This document shows, piece after piece, positions 43,804 to 53,006 of a stretch of DNA of 64,000 nucleotides; within the stretch, counting starts at the first letter, position 1; each line of letters starts with the position of its first letter. The notes under the pieces were generated by a model. That model did not search any database and had not been told where the DNA came from. It was given only the letters and a program-made list of their open reading frames with translations. This DNA is from JAZKFT01 sp039925965 (GTDB lineage: Bacteria > Bacteroidota > Bacteroidia > Chitinophagales > Chitinophagaceae). The stretch spans positions 62,001-126,000 of the forward strand of contig JBDSXW010000094.1 of assembly GCA_039925965.1 (NCBI GenBank), written 5' to 3'. The position numbers were made by a program, and so were the translations under genes.

Positions 43804-44919
43804 ATGAAGTTTATCGTATCGTCATCTGCTTTACTGAAACAATTACAACAAATAAGTGGGGTTATCAATGCCAACACGGTATTGCCAATCCTGGAAGATT
43901 ACCTGTTTGAAGTAGACAAAAACAAACTGAGCGTAACCGCTACCGACCTGGAAACGGTAATGCAGATCCAACTGGATATTGAAGCTAAAGACAATGGCAA
44001 AGTTTGTATTCCAGCTAAAATATTGATGGACAGCTTAAAGAACCTGCCCGACCAGCCGCTTACTTTCAACATTGACAAAAATTACAGCATCGAAATTACC
44101 AGCGACAACGGTAAGTACAAGGTAATGGGCGAAAACCCGGATAATTTTCCCAAAGCACCTACAGCGGACGATACCACTTCGTTTACGATGACCAGCACCG
44201 CTTTGGTGAATGCGATCAATAAAACCCTTTTCGCAGTTAGTAATGATGACCTGCGGCCCGCTATGACCGGTGTATATTTTGAAATGCTGGCCGATGGCCT
44301 GCAATGCGTAGCTACCGACGCTCACCGCCTGGTTCGCTACAAACGCACCGATGTAACCTGCCCCAAACAAGACACGTTTATCGTTCCTAAAAAGCCATTG
44401 ACCTTACTAAAAAACGCATTGCCCAATAATGAGGACGAGCTGACCATCAGTTATAATAGCAACCACCTGTTTGTAACGCACGACACAACACAAATGAGTT
44501 GCCGCCTGATCGACGCGAGATTCCCCGACTACAAAGTGGTGATACCTGCCGACAATCCATATCGCCTCACCGTAAACAAGGCCGACTTTCAAAGTGCCCT
44601 GCGCCGTGTGAGTATTTTTAGTAACAAGAGCACCAACCAGGTAGCCCTTACCATTAGCGGCAGCCAGTTACAACTTGCTGCACAGGATATCGACTTCAGT
44701 TTTGAAGGCAATGAAAGAATGAACTGCCAGTATACCGGCGAAGACCTTGCGATCGCCTTTAACGCCCGTTTCCTGATAGAAATGCTGGGTGCTGCCGATA
44801 CGCCGGAAGTAGTGATGGAACTCAGCACCGCTACCAAGGCTGGCCTCATAAAGCCCAGCGAACAAGCCGAAGGCGAAGATGTGCTGATGCTGGTAATGCC
44901 GCTGATGATGAACAGCTAA
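43804..44919 (+). CDS. dnaN: DNA polymerase III beta subunit (sliding clamp)
   Basis: A 371-residue processivity clamp with three repeats of the clamp fold. It starts MKFIVSSSALLKQLQQISGV and contains VLPILEDYLFEV, TATDLETVMQIQL, and the C-terminal ELSTATKAGLIKP...VLMLVMPL ending. The C-terminal MPLMMNS is the usual end. It is 24 kb from the candidate origin; dnaA, recF and gyrB are not next to it, unlike the classical arrangement. An intrinsic terminator follows. Confidence 0.97.
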   Translation: MKFIVSSSALLKQLQQISGVINANTVLPILEDYLFEVDKNKLSVTATDLETVMQIQLDIEAKDNGKVCIPAKILMDSLKNLPDQPLTFNIDKNYSIEITSDNGKYKVMGENPDNFPKAPTADDTTSFTMTSTALVNAINKTLFAVSNDDLRPAMTGVYFEMLADGLQCVATDAHRLVRYKRTDVTCPKQDTFIVPKKPLTLLKNALPNNEDELTISYNSNHLFVTHDTTQMSCRLIDARFPDYKVVIPADNPYRLTVNKADFQSALRRVSIFSNKSTNQVALTISGSQLQLAAQDIDFSFEGNERMNCQYTGEDLAIAFNARFLIEMLGAADTPEVVMELSTATKAGLIKPSEQAEGEDVLMLVMPLMMNS

Positions 44920-44952
44920 AAACGGATATTTACCCTGCTGGATATTTTATTG

Positions 44953-44989
44953 ATCTCCTGTTGCTTAATTGCAACGGGAGATTTTTTTT
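44953..44989 (+). terminator. Intrinsic terminator of dnaN
   Basis: ATCTCC-T-GTTGC and GCAAC-G-GGAGAT pair (12 bp with a T-G pair) around a TTAATT loop, followed by eight T. It begins 33 bp past the stop codon. Confidence 0.9.
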
Positions 44990-45311
44990 GGGGGCGATGC
45001 GCCTGGTTTGATCATCAGCTTTGGTTCTGGCTGTACGTTGCTACTCCGCCACTGGCCGGCCCACTAATACTTCTGCGGGGTATCCACTTCCATCCGGTAT
45101 CCCACCGACTGTTGTAGTACCTTTAAACATGCAAAGCTTTGGAATGTATTCAACGAAAGAAAATAGCGGGCGACTATGGCTTACATTGCAATGTCGTTAA
45201 GTAATTATCGTGCGCCTTTGGCATAGAAAACCTTACTTAGATGGCGTTGCAATTCGTAGATTCAATTGGCCGCTAAACCTTTCTGAATTCTCTCCACGTA
45301 ACTACCAAACT
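44990..45311. other. 322-bp gap before the Crp-type gene, no gene
   Basis: No coding sequence is credible; the open frame that reaches back to 45210 lacks an ATG and has no family features. No full promoter box was found. Confidence 0.4.
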
Positions 45312-46013
45312 ATGACCATCGACAATAAATTGCTGCTGATTCGCAACCACAACATCTTCGCCTGCATGACAGACGAGGATTATGAGGAAATGAATATCAT
45401 CCACAATTTTATTGAGGCGGCTAAAGGCGAGTATATTTATTTCGACAGCCATTTTCACAACAAACTCTACTTCGTAAAAGGGGGCAATATTAAGATTGGC
45501 TATTACGATGAGGAAGGCAATGAAGTAGTCAAGGAAATTATACGGCAGGGAGAAACCTTTGGCCAGATCACGCTGGAGCGCAATAACCTCAATGGTGAAT
45601 TTGCCAAAGCCTATAAAGGCGATGTAAGCCTTTGCGCCTTCAATATCGAAGACTTTGAAAAGCTCCTGAAGCAAAAGCCAGACGTGTCGTTGCGTTTTAC
45701 CCGGCAAATAGGCCACCAGCTTCGCAACGTGGAAAACCGGCTGGTAAATGTGTTGAACAAGGATGTAAAAACCAGGCTGATCATTTTTCTGTTGTACCTG
45801 GCCAAAGAGCATATTGCTACTGCCGCTACTGATGCTTTTTGTATTCCCAATCACCTTACGCATGAAGATATTGCCAGCCTGATCGGCAGCAGCCGGCAAA
45901 CCGTTACCACGCTGGTAAGCGAGCTGGCTGCACAAGAAATGATTTCGGTCAACAGGCAGCAAATTTGCTTTCTCAATGTTAAAGAATTGAAAAAGCATTT
46001 AACTGTCGGTTAG
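45312..46013 (+). CDS. Crp/Fnr family transcriptional regulator
   Basis: A 233-residue activator/repressor. The N-terminal cyclic-nucleotide-like barrel (about residues 15-125) has FVKGGNIKIGYYDEEGNEVV, and the C-terminal winged helix has LTHEDIASLIGSSRQTVTTLVSEL (recognition helix). No Fnr-type Cys cluster is seen in the N-terminus. ATG at 45312 is chosen; the frame is open upstream. It stops 52 bp before the YHS gene, so it may control the envelope/redox cluster that follows. Confidence 0.9.
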   Translation: MTIDNKLLLIRNHNIFACMTDEDYEEMNIIHNFIEAAKGEYIYFDSHFHNKLYFVKGGNIKIGYYDEEGNEVVKEIIRQGETFGQITLERNNLNGEFAKAYKGDVSLCAFNIEDFEKLLKQKPDVSLRFTRQIGHQLRNVENRLVNVLNKDVKTRLIIFLLYLAKEHIATAATDAFCIPNHLTHEDIASLIGSSRQTVTTLVSELAAQEMISVNRQQICFLNVKELKKHLTVG

Positions 46014-46040
46014 CAGACATACCGCGCAGCTACTTTATTT

Positions 46041-46048
46041 TACTTTTG
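46041..46048 (+). promoter_or_regulatory. -7 box before the YHS gene
   Basis: TACTTTTG matches TAnnTTTG exactly, 17 bp before the ATG at 46066. It suggests that the YHS gene and its followers have their own promoter after the regulator gene. No clear -33 box. Confidence 0.45.
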
Positions 46049-46065
46049 AGGAAACGAAATTGCAT

Positions 46066-46524
46066 ATGAAAGTAAAGTTCACACTCGCCGTTATTGGCCT
46101 CGCATTTGCGGCAAACGTCTTGGGCCAAAACAGCGCCCTGCAAAGGCAGGACCAATATAATCTCAAAAACAACCTTGCTTTAAAAGGGTATGACCCGGTA
46201 GCTTACACTCTTTTTGGGAAGGCACTAAAGGGCAACAAAGATTTGAATGTTTCCTGGAAAGGTGTTACCTATTATTTCGCTTTTCAAAGTACCAAAGACC
46301 TTTTTAATCTCTCCCCTGCAAAATATGAACCTACCTATGGCGGCTGGTGCGCCTATGCCATGGGCAAAAGAGGCGAAAAGGTTTCGATAGACCCGGAAGC
46401 TTTTAAAATAGTGGATGGCAAGGTGTACCTCTTCTACGGCAAAAGCCAGGTGACAGACTGGAATAAAGAAGAAGCTGCGTTAAAAACAAAAGCTGATCGA
46501 TATTGGCAGGGCTTTTATAAATAA
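46066..46524 (+). CDS. Exported YHS-domain protein
   Basis: A 152-residue protein with a signal peptide (LAVIGLAFAANVLGQN). The YHS domain reads LALKGYDPVAYTLFGKALKG, then YYFAFQSTKDLFNLSPAKYEPTYGGWCAYAM. The Cys in GGWC is at the position that is Cys or Sec in related YHS (seleno)proteins. Such domains may bind metal. The end (YLFYGKSQVTDWNKEEAALK) is typical. First gene of the + strand cluster. Confidence 0.88.
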   Translation: MKVKFTLAVIGLAFAANVLGQNSALQRQDQYNLKNNLALKGYDPVAYTLFGKALKGNKDLNVSWKGVTYYFAFQSTKDLFNLSPAKYEPTYGGWCAYAMGKRGEKVSIDPEAFKIVDGKVYLFYGKSQVTDWNKEEAALKTKADRYWQGFYK

Positions 46525-46637
46525 ACGAGGACCTCTTAAAGCTTATCTATTTGCCCCTTATTACGTATTCTAGGTATTGAAGTAGCGGGAATCTAAAGGG
46601 ACACCTACCAAGAAACCAACACAAAAAACATACTGTT

Positions 46638-47084
46638 ATGAGAAAGCAACGAATAGCTGTAGTCAGCACAGTCCTGGCAACCATTTTCATGTTGGGCGCT
46701 TGTAAAAAGAATAATGTGCCAACATTCGCAGAGGAGAAGATTGTTGCCGACAGCATTTTATACACTGGCGCACTGGCTGGCGGAGAGTTTGGAGATATTT
46801 CAAGGGGCGATGTTTCAGTAGAAAAACTCGCAGGCAAAAAATACCTGGTGTTTAAAAACTTTACCAGCAGCAACGGGCCAGCCGTATATGTGTACCTTAC
46901 CAAAACAATCGCCAGCAATGCGAACCCACCTGTTGATTATGTAGACCTCGGCTTGCTTAAAGCCATCAATGGAACCTTCAACTACGAACTAACATCCAAC
47001 CCCGACATTGCTGTTTATAAATATGCGTTGGTATGGTGCCGTCAATTTAAAATTCAGTTTGGCATCGCCGAACTCAAAAAATAG
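46638..47084 (+). CDS. DM13-domain lipoprotein
   Basis: A 148-residue lipoprotein: the leader ends in the lipobox FMLGAC at residues 17-22. The mature domain reads LAGGEFGDISRGDVSVEKLAGKKYLVFKNFTSS (split by text), then GPAVYVYLTK and YALVWCRQFKIQFGIAEL, the DM13 pattern with its conserved Cys in VWCRQF. DM13 domains are proposed to handle electron transfer; biochemical proof is thin. DoxX starts 6 bp later. Confidence 0.85.
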   Translation: MRKQRIAVVSTVLATIFMLGACKKNNVPTFAEEKIVADSILYTGALAGGEFGDISRGDVSVEKLAGKKYLVFKNFTSSNGPAVYVYLTKTIASNANPPVDYVDLGLLKAINGTFNYELTSNPDIAVYKYALVWCRQFKIQFGIAELKK

Positions 47085-47090
47085 AAAACG

Positions 47091-47489
47091 ATGAAGACTA
47101 AAAACATTGTTGTTTGGGTGCTACGGCTTATTGCAGCTATCATTTTGCTACAAACGCTCTACTTTAAGTTTAGCGGTTCGGAGGAATCGAAGTTTATTTT
47201 TTCCACCCTCGGTATCGAACCCTGGGGTCGAATCGGAACCGGTGTCGCCGAGTTGATCACCTCAATTTTGATCTTGATTCCCCGAACCACCGTATATGGG
47301 GCTGTGATGGGTATGGGTATTATGGCTGGAGCCCTTGTAAGCCATTTGTTCAAATTAGGAATCGTCGTAATGGACGACGGAGGTCAGCTCTTCATTTATG
47401 CACTGCTGGTGTTTGTTTCCTGCGCCATATTGGTCATTATGTACAGGGAACAATTACTTAAACTGCTTAAAAACCCCGCCACCACTTAA
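47091..47489 (+). CDS. DoxX-like membrane protein
   Basis: A 132-residue protein with four membrane helices: about residues 8-24, 45-62, 68-88 and 98-117. FSGSEESKFIFSTLGIEPWGRIGTGVAEL (split) resembles DoxX-like proteins that follow DM13 or YceI genes. DoxX members bind quinones or contribute to redox stress defence. It overlaps no neighbour, and the beta-barrel gene starts 10 bp later. Confidence 0.8.
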   Translation: MKTKNIVVWVLRLIAAIILLQTLYFKFSGSEESKFIFSTLGIEPWGRIGTGVAELITSILILIPRTTVYGAVMGMGIMAGALVSHLFKLGIVVMDDGGQLFIYALLVFVSCAILVIMYREQLLKLLKNPATT

Positions 47490-47499
47490 TCCGCATTTT

Positions 47500-48228
47500 A
47501 TGAAAAGAATAATAACCGCGTCTTTTTTCCTGATGATCTTGAGTATGCAAGCGCATGCCCAACAAAATAGCAAAGCCAATGCAAACCAGTTTGCCGATTT
47601 TACAATAGGTATTGGCAGTTCTCAGGGCTCAGCCGCACTTTCCTATGTGCATAACTGGAAATTGTTTAAAAAACAAAAATGGGAGGCAGGCCTGGGAGCT
47701 CGATTTACCAGCTACTTCGGAAGCAACCAGTATTACCGCACCGCACCGGCAAAACTCACCAGCGGAAAAACCGGCCCAGGTGTATTCTTTGCGGATGATA
47801 TTGTGCAGAACCTCGACTCCGTCCTCTTTGCAAAAGCGCAGGTAAACGCTATGAATATTTCCCTGAATTTCGGCTATCACTTCTGTTCCAAATTTTCTTT
47901 GGGGTTTAATATTGACGCCATTGGGGTTTCGTTCGGCGCTAATAAAAAAGGTAGTTATATTAACGGAAGTACCACGGCCGCCACCACTGCCAAGCCAACG
48001 GCTTTTAACCTGCTGCTGGTAAGCGACAACGACCTGGGATCGCTCAACTCCGAGTTATTCGCTAAGTACCATTTCAGCCAAAAATGGGCGATTAAGGCCG
48101 CGTTCGAGTTTTTGTTTACCGAGTACAAAACCAATACAAAAGTGCAAACTACGCCGGACGGTCAAAAAAACGATCGCTTTAGAAATAAAGTGTCGGCGTT
48201 AGCGGTGGGAGTATCACTACAGTTATAA
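47500..48228 (+). CDS. Outer-membrane beta-barrel-like protein
   Basis: A 242-residue protein with a signal peptide (ITASFFLMILSMQAHAQ). The mature part alternates polar and aromatic residues (WEAGLGARFTSYFG, NISLNFGYHF, FSLGFNIDAIGVSFG) and ends in a strand-like ALAVGVSLQL, as in small outer-membrane barrels. Specific function unknown. The frame is open 34 codons upstream within doxX, but ATG at 47500 begins the leader. Confidence 0.75.
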   Translation: MKRIITASFFLMILSMQAHAQQNSKANANQFADFTIGIGSSQGSAALSYVHNWKLFKKQKWEAGLGARFTSYFGSNQYYRTAPAKLTSGKTGPGVFFADDIVQNLDSVLFAKAQVNAMNISLNFGYHFCSKFSLGFNIDAIGVSFGANKKGSYINGSTTAATTAKPTAFNLLLVSDNDLGSLNSELFAKYHFSQKWAIKAAFEFLFTEYKTNTKVQTTPDGQKNDRFRNKVSALAVGVSLQL

Positions 48229-48265
48229 CCTTTAGGAGTAAAACATTGCATTAAAAAAAAGTCCT

Positions 48266-48802
48266 ATGAAATCAACATTAATCACGCTGGCAGTGTTTGC
48301 CGTAGCCTGTTCGAATATTGCCTATGCCCAGCTTATACCCGACGATGCAGCCAGCAAAGTGCATTTTACCATCAAGAACTTTGGTCTTAACACCGGTGGA
48401 GATTTTACAGGACTAAAGGGCAGTATTAGTTACAACAAAGCTAGTATAGCCGCCACAGTTTTTGACGTAACAGTAGATGCATCAACGGTAAATACGGATA
48501 ATAAGAGCCGGGATGGTCACCTTAGAAAAGAAGAGTATTTTGATGTTGCAAAATACCCGGAGCTCCATTTTAAAAGTACCAAAGTAATCGCGGGCCTGGG
48601 CGGTTTTAATACCGTTCAAGGAATGATAACCATTAAAGGTGTCAGCAAAGCCGTCTCCTTTCCATTCAAGGTGATACAACAAAATGGGGGCTACCTATTC
48701 CAGGGCCTGCTGGAATTGAATCGCAGGGATTTTGGTGTAGGCGGCAACAGCGCAGTGCTAAGTGACAACCTGAAAATAACGCTCTCTGTTTTTGCAAAAT
48801 AA
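48266..48802 (+). CDS. YceI family exported protein
   Basis: A 178-residue lipocalin-like protein with a signal peptide (LITLAVFAVACSNIAYAQ). The YceI signature is KVHFTIKNFGLNTGGDFTGLKGSI, then DVTVDASTVNTDNKSRDGHL and EEYFDVAKYPELHFKST. It ends in FGVGGNSAVLSDNLKITL. YceI proteins bind isoprenoid-like lipids, for example polyprenyl chains, in the periplasm. That fits a possible link with the UbiA/PKS cluster nearby. Confidence 0.9.
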   Translation: MKSTLITLAVFAVACSNIAYAQLIPDDAASKVHFTIKNFGLNTGGDFTGLKGSISYNKASIAATVFDVTVDASTVNTDNKSRDGHLRKEEYFDVAKYPELHFKSTKVIAGLGGFNTVQGMITIKGVSKAVSFPFKVIQQNGGYLFQGLLELNRRDFGVGGNSAVLSDNLKITLSVFAK

Positions 48803-48829
48803 TTTCTCACAAAAAACACATTACTGCTT

Positions 48830-49330
48830 ATGTTATTGCAACAATCCGTGCAGCATGTAATTGCGCAATTGTGCAGCCTGCTCACACGGCTTTCTGTGGG
48901 TCAGTACTGCAAGCAATCAATAGTGTTGAGTAATGCTACGATTGGCCAACATGTGCGCCACACCATTGAGCTTTTCCAAAGCCTGCTGCGAGCTTACGAA
49001 ACAGGTATTTTAAATTATGATGACCGGTTGCGGGATAAAGCAATGGAAACCGACAGGGATTTTGCAATCCACCTGCTACAAACTATTGCTGCAAGTATTA
49101 AAAAGCCAAACAAAAACCTGGCGCTCCATGGTTTTTACGATATGGCCCTGGAAGAAGGTTTGGCTATCGACACCAATTTCTACCGCGAATTGGTCTATAA
49201 CCTGGAACATGCTATTCATCATATGGCACTCATCCGGGTTGGTGTACAGGAAGTATCGTCGATAAAGCTCAATGCAGATTTTGGCGTTGCGCCATCCACC
49301 CTTCAATACCGGAAAGCATGTGCACAGTAA
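48830..49330 (+). CDS. DinB-like four-helix protein
   Basis: A 166-residue helical protein. GQHVRHTIELFQSLL and YNLEHAIHHMALIRVG give His residues at the metal-site positions of DinB/YfiT-like proteins, and APSTLQYRKACA ends the chain. Such enzymes often act as thiol-dependent transferases; substrate unknown. Its end overlaps the NRDE gene by 13 bp. Confidence 0.75.
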   Translation: MLLQQSVQHVIAQLCSLLTRLSVGQYCKQSIVLSNATIGQHVRHTIELFQSLLRAYETGILNYDDRLRDKAMETDRDFAIHLLQTIAASIKKPNKNLALHGFYDMALEEGLAIDTNFYRELVYNLEHAIHHMALIRVGVQEVSSIKLNADFGVAPSTLQYRKACAQ

Positions 49331-50043
49331 CCTATATCCCATCAAACAAAGGCTATTTTCTTACCAGTAACCGCGATGAAAAACAGGCCAGGCCACCCGC
49401 AGAGCTGCCGGCAGTATACCTTGTCAACAATACAAGAGTATTGTTTCCCAAAGACCCGCAGACGTTTGGAACCTGGATTGCGTTAAAGGAAAATGGCGAT
49501 GCAGCCTGCCTGTTGAATGGGGCTTTTGAGAATCATCCTACAAAGCCGCCGTATCGCCGCAGCCGTGGTAAAATTGTACTCGATATCGCGTCTACAATCC
49601 AAATGGCTGATACATTTAATACTTTGGACCTATATAAAATTGAGCCATTTACCATGGTCCTGGTAGAACGGGGAAGGCTGTACGAATGCCGGTGGGATGG
49701 ATCACAAAAATTCTTTTTGCAGCTGGATGAAAAGCAATCTCACATTTGGTCGTCGGCCACATTGTACGACCTGCAGGTGCGCCGCCGCAGAAAACGATGG
49801 TTTGATAGCTGGCGGGTTTCAGTACCGGAACCCAGCGAATCGGATATACTCGCATTTCATACAACAACCGGTGACGGAGATCTCAACAACGACCTGGTGA
49901 TGAACCGAGGTAACCAGGTTTTTACGGTGAGCCTCTCCAGCATTCGCGTGGAGGAAGCAACTATTTCCATGTACTATTCTGAACTTATCAACCATGACAG
50001 CACCCACGTTTCCTTTGAAGCAAACCCAGCAAGCTCCTGTTAA
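49318..50043 (+). CDS. NRDE / TANGO2 family protein
   Basis: A 241-residue protein of the Ntn-hydrolase-like TANGO2 family. It starts MCTVTYIPSNKGYFLTSNRDE, with Cys2 as the presumed N-terminal residue and the NRDE motif at residues 18-21. SRGKIVLDI and PFTMVLVERGRLYE follow. The function is unsettled (heme or lipid related in eukaryotes). It overlaps the preceding gene by 13 bp and the ATP-grasp gene by 50 bp. Confidence 0.88.
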   Translation: MCTVTYIPSNKGYFLTSNRDEKQARPPAELPAVYLVNNTRVLFPKDPQTFGTWIALKENGDAACLLNGAFENHPTKPPYRRSRGKIVLDIASTIQMADTFNTLDLYKIEPFTMVLVERGRLYECRWDGSQKFFLQLDEKQSHIWSSATLYDLQVRRRRKRWFDSWRVSVPEPSESDILAFHTTTGDGDLNNDLVMNRGNQVFTVSLSSIRVEEATISMYYSELINHDSTHVSFEANPASSC

Positions 50044-51115
50044 AAAGAACGCAGGTATTTTACATACACCCTTCTTCATCCGCCTGCTACATTGGGAGTA
50101 TTGGAGTACGCCTGTAATTTATGCGCCGATCATATTATATTGGCTCTGGCTTTGTGCAAAAGCCAGGTCGCTGTTTTTCTTTGGCGCCTCCAACCCAACT
50201 ATCGAGTATGGCGGTCTTACCATGGAATCTAAATATGACATTTATAAAATTATTCCCAAAGCTTTTCAACCGGCTACCATACTGGTTTTGCCGGGTGCCA
50301 CTGCAGCTCAGATTACAGCCGATTTTAAGGAAGGGGGATTCTGCTATCCTGTATATGCCAAGCCTGATGTAGGTGGTAAGGGACTGGGGGTTAAAAAAAT
50401 AAACAATGAAGCAGACCTTTTGCGGTACCTGCAACGTTTTGCGGTGAAGATGCTGGTGCAGGAGCATATTGACTACCGGCAGGAAGCGGGCATTTTTTAC
50501 TACCGTTATCCCGGCGAAGCCACAGGCAAAGTTTCAGGAATTGTGATGAAGGAATACGTGGCGGTACGGGGGGATGGCAGCTCTACTATCTATGAATTGC
50601 TCATGCAGAATGATCGTTACATTTTACAAATACCTGAATTGCAACAAATGCTTGGGGCGGGTATGCTAACCGTGCCGAAAGCCGGTGAAGAGAAAGTGCT
50701 GGTAGCGGTGGGCAACCATGCCAGGGGTTCAAAATTCGTGGATGCTACCGGCCTTGTGAATGACCAGCTGGAGCAATCGATAGACCGGATTTGCCAGCAG
50801 ATCCCAGGCTTTTATTTCGGCCGTATGGATATTAAATTCAACACGATTGAAGATTTACAGCAGGGAAGAAACTTTAGTATTATAGAGGTGAACGGTGCCG
50901 GTAGCGAACCCACTCATATTTACGATCCGGCGCATTCCATCTATTTTGCCTGGAAAGAAATAACAAGGCACTGGAGAATTATGTACCGGGTAAGCAAGGC
51001 GAACCACAAATTGGGGGTTCCTTACCTGAGTTACAAAGCTGGCCGTAAAATGTTTCGGGACGAGAAAAAGTATTTTAAATATATCAACGACGTGCTCGCG
51101 GATGTAAAAGAATGA
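49994..51115 (+). CDS. ATP-grasp domain membrane-associated protein
   Basis: A 373-residue protein. One hydrophobic segment (about residues 40-55, VIYAPIILYWLWLCAKA) precedes an ATP-grasp fold: YPVYAKPDVGGKGLGVKKI for the ATP-binding strands, MLVQEHI, and the metal-binding FYFGRMDIKF and SIIEVNGAGSEP. It looks related to D-Ala-D-Ala ligase or carboxylate-amine ligases. Substrate unknown. The start overlaps the NRDE gene by 50 bp, which is unusual but keeps the conserved N-terminal hydrophobic part. It converges with the FAD gene, leaving 6 bp between the stops. Confidence 0.83.
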   Translation: MTAPTFPLKQTQQAPVKKNAGILHTPFFIRLLHWEYWSTPVIYAPIILYWLWLCAKARSLFFFGASNPTIEYGGLTMESKYDIYKIIPKAFQPATILVLPGATAAQITADFKEGGFCYPVYAKPDVGGKGLGVKKINNEADLLRYLQRFAVKMLVQEHIDYRQEAGIFYYRYPGEATGKVSGIVMKEYVAVRGDGSSTIYELLMQNDRYILQIPELQQMLGAGMLTVPKAGEEKVLVAVGNHARGSKFVDATGLVNDQLEQSIDRICQQIPGFYFGRMDIKFNTIEDLQQGRNFSIIEVNGAGSEPTHIYDPAHSIYFAWKEITRHWRIMYRVSKANHKLGVPYLSYKAGRKMFRDEKKYFKYINDVLADVKE

Positions 51116-51121
51116 GCCTGA

Positions 51122-52261
51122 TCAAAATGGTTCCCCGTGCGTGCTCCTGATAACCAGCCTGGCTAATGGCGGTATCGCCTTCATGGTTTTAAAGAACAAA
51201 GAACTGCTGGTATTTCCACCAAAAGTCCGTTGTACATTCCGGCCCATCCAAAGCCGTTTTGAGAACTGTTTTTTCCATTGATTGGTATAGGCGGCCTCCA
51301 TTTGAGTGCGGCTAATTTGCTGCTGCAGGAACAAGTGAATTTGTTCAAATGCTATTTTACTGCCATGCATCGCCATGCTCATACCATTGCCGCACAGCGG
51401 CGTAATCATGCCTGCAGCATCTCCGATCATTAACACATGATCTTCCACCTGCATTTTTTTGTCAAAACTGATTTGCGAAATGGCGAGCGGTTCCTGGTAC
51501 AAAAATTCAGCGTTAGAAAAAATTTCTTTTAGTCTTGGATTTTGCTGCAATAGTGATGCTTCCATTTGGGCAATTGAATAGCCTGATTGCTTCAGGTTCT
51601 GGGCTGTCGTAAGGTAGCAGAGACAATACCGATCGTCTTCTATCTTAGAAATGCCGCAGTAGCCATTATGAAAATTATGCAAAGCAATGGTATCGGGTGG
51701 ATGTGGGTACCTTATATGGTATTTGATGCCCATATAGTTGTTCAGCTTGCTTGCTTTTTGCTGCGTAAATAAGCGATTCCATTTCAGGTCAAGGTTGCTG
51801 CGTTTCCCAAAGCTGCCTGCAACGGCTGTTGCTGTAAAATTTCCTGCGGCTGAGTCAATCACAAAGGATTTATCTGCAAAGCGGGTGTCCGTAACTTTTG
51901 TTCCAGTGAAGACTTGTACCCGTTTTGCCAAAGCCAGTTGGTATAAAGCCGCGTCCAGTTTATAACGGCTGATGCCAAAGCCACCCAGCGGGAGGTTGAA
52001 ATTATATAGTTGACCTTTCACATCTGACACCTGGAATTTTTTGATGACCGGTAATATCCAGCTTGATAACGGAACGCCCAACCGTTCCAGGAAGTCCCAA
52101 CTTTCCAGGCTGATATATTCGCCGCACACTTTATGAAATGGATAGACCTCTTTTTCAAATAATACAACAGAGTGACCCGCATCCGCCAGTTGAATAGATA
52201 AGCAAAGCCCGGCAAGGCCGCCGCCGATAATGGCAACATCATATGTGGATGGATCTTTCAA
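51122..52261 (-). CDS. FAD-dependent oxidoreductase, geranylgeranyl-reductase-like
   Basis: A 379-residue flavoprotein. The N-terminal GXGXXG is VAIIGGGLAGLCLSIQLADAG (about residues 9-29) with the FAD ribose Glu in VVLFEKE. HKVCGEYIS fits the GG-reductase/halogenase-like group, and LMIGDAAGMITPLCGNGM is the second FAD motif. In the operon it probably oxidises or reduces the polyketide-derived ring or the prenyl chain. Fourth and last gene of the cluster, 49 bp after the methyltransferase. Confidence 0.88.
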   Translation of the reverse strand: MKDPSTYDVAIIGGGLAGLCLSIQLADAGHSVVLFEKEVYPFHKVCGEYISLESWDFLERLGVPLSSWILPVIKKFQVSDVKGQLYNFNLPLGGFGISRYKLDAALYQLALAKRVQVFTGTKVTDTRFADKSFVIDSAAGNFTATAVAGSFGKRSNLDLKWNRLFTQQKASKLNNYMGIKYHIRYPHPPDTIALHNFHNGYCGISKIEDDRYCLCYLTTAQNLKQSGYSIAQMEASLLQQNPRLKEIFSNAEFLYQEPLAISQISFDKKMQVEDHVLMIGDAAGMITPLCGNGMSMAMHGSKIAFEQIHLFLQQQISRTQMEAAYTNQWKKQFSKRLWMGRNVQRTFGGNTSSSLFFKTMKAIPPLARLVIRSTHGEPF

Positions 52262-52310
52262 TTACTGGCTTGGAATGAAGTTTTTTGTGGGTGAAAATTA
52301 CGGCAGCTGT

Positions 52311-53006
52311 TTAAACATTCCTGCAAACAATCAGGAACCTGAATGCCCATTTCCAACGAATGGTATATTCATGAATGCCGGCTTTGGCAAAAATTTTCTG
52401 CCAATCCATTTTTGTAAACCCACGGGCAACACTTAATGGCGCATCGTTTTTTACCAGGTAACTTTTTGAAAAAAGCTGTGTCAGCAATTTGATAGAGCGA
52501 TAGGCCAGCCAATGTCGCTGCAGGTCGTTGATGAAGAACCCTGAAACACTGTTTTCCTTCATCCACCGCAATTGCGTTATCAATTGATCGTTGGTAAAAT
52601 GGTGGCAGAACAAACTGGAAAAAATAATATCGGGTTTCCTGGTAAAACGGGCTTCAATATAGTCGCTGGAGATCCAGGTGGTGCAAGTTTGCAGTGCGCT
52701 GCGAGTAGCCGCAAAGTCAATACAGCTCTGCTTGATATCGATGCCCGTAAATGTGGCTGCAATGTTTTGTTGTTGACAATATCGCAGCAAAGCCAGCATA
52801 TTATCGCCACCTCCGCAGCCAATCTCGCAAATGTGCAGGTGTTTCTTTTTGGCTGCCAATGCTGCCAATCCCTGCACGCTGATACCATGGCCACCCAGTT
52901 TGGTATTGATAAAATTCAGTTCCTGCATATTGCGTTTGATAGCTTCAAATGGGATATCGTCAGCATCCAGCAATTCCTGTTGGTATGAGCGGGTTGCCAG
53001 GTTCAT
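52311..53006 (-). CDS. Class I SAM methyltransferase
   Basis: A 231-residue methyltransferase. Motif I is HICEIGCGGGDNMLALL (about residues 56-72), with FTGIDIKQSC for motif II and SLFCHHF near the substrate loop. The N-terminus AFRSYQQELLD-type (ATRSYQQELLDADD) fits polyketide-cluster O- or C-methyltransferases. It overlaps the PKS gene by 4 bp (ATGA), supporting one transcript. Confidence 0.87.
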   Translation of the reverse strand: MNLATRSYQQELLDADDIPFEAIKRNMQELNFINTKLGGHGISVQGLAALAAKKKHLHICEIGCGGGDNMLALLRYCQQQNIAATFTGIDIKQSCIDFAATRSALQTCTTWISSDYIEARFTRKPDIIFSSLFCHHFTNDQLITQLRWMKENSVSGFFINDLQRHWLAYRSIKLLTQLFSKSYLVKNDAPLSVARGFTKMDWQKIFAKAGIHEYTIRWKWAFRFLIVCRNV

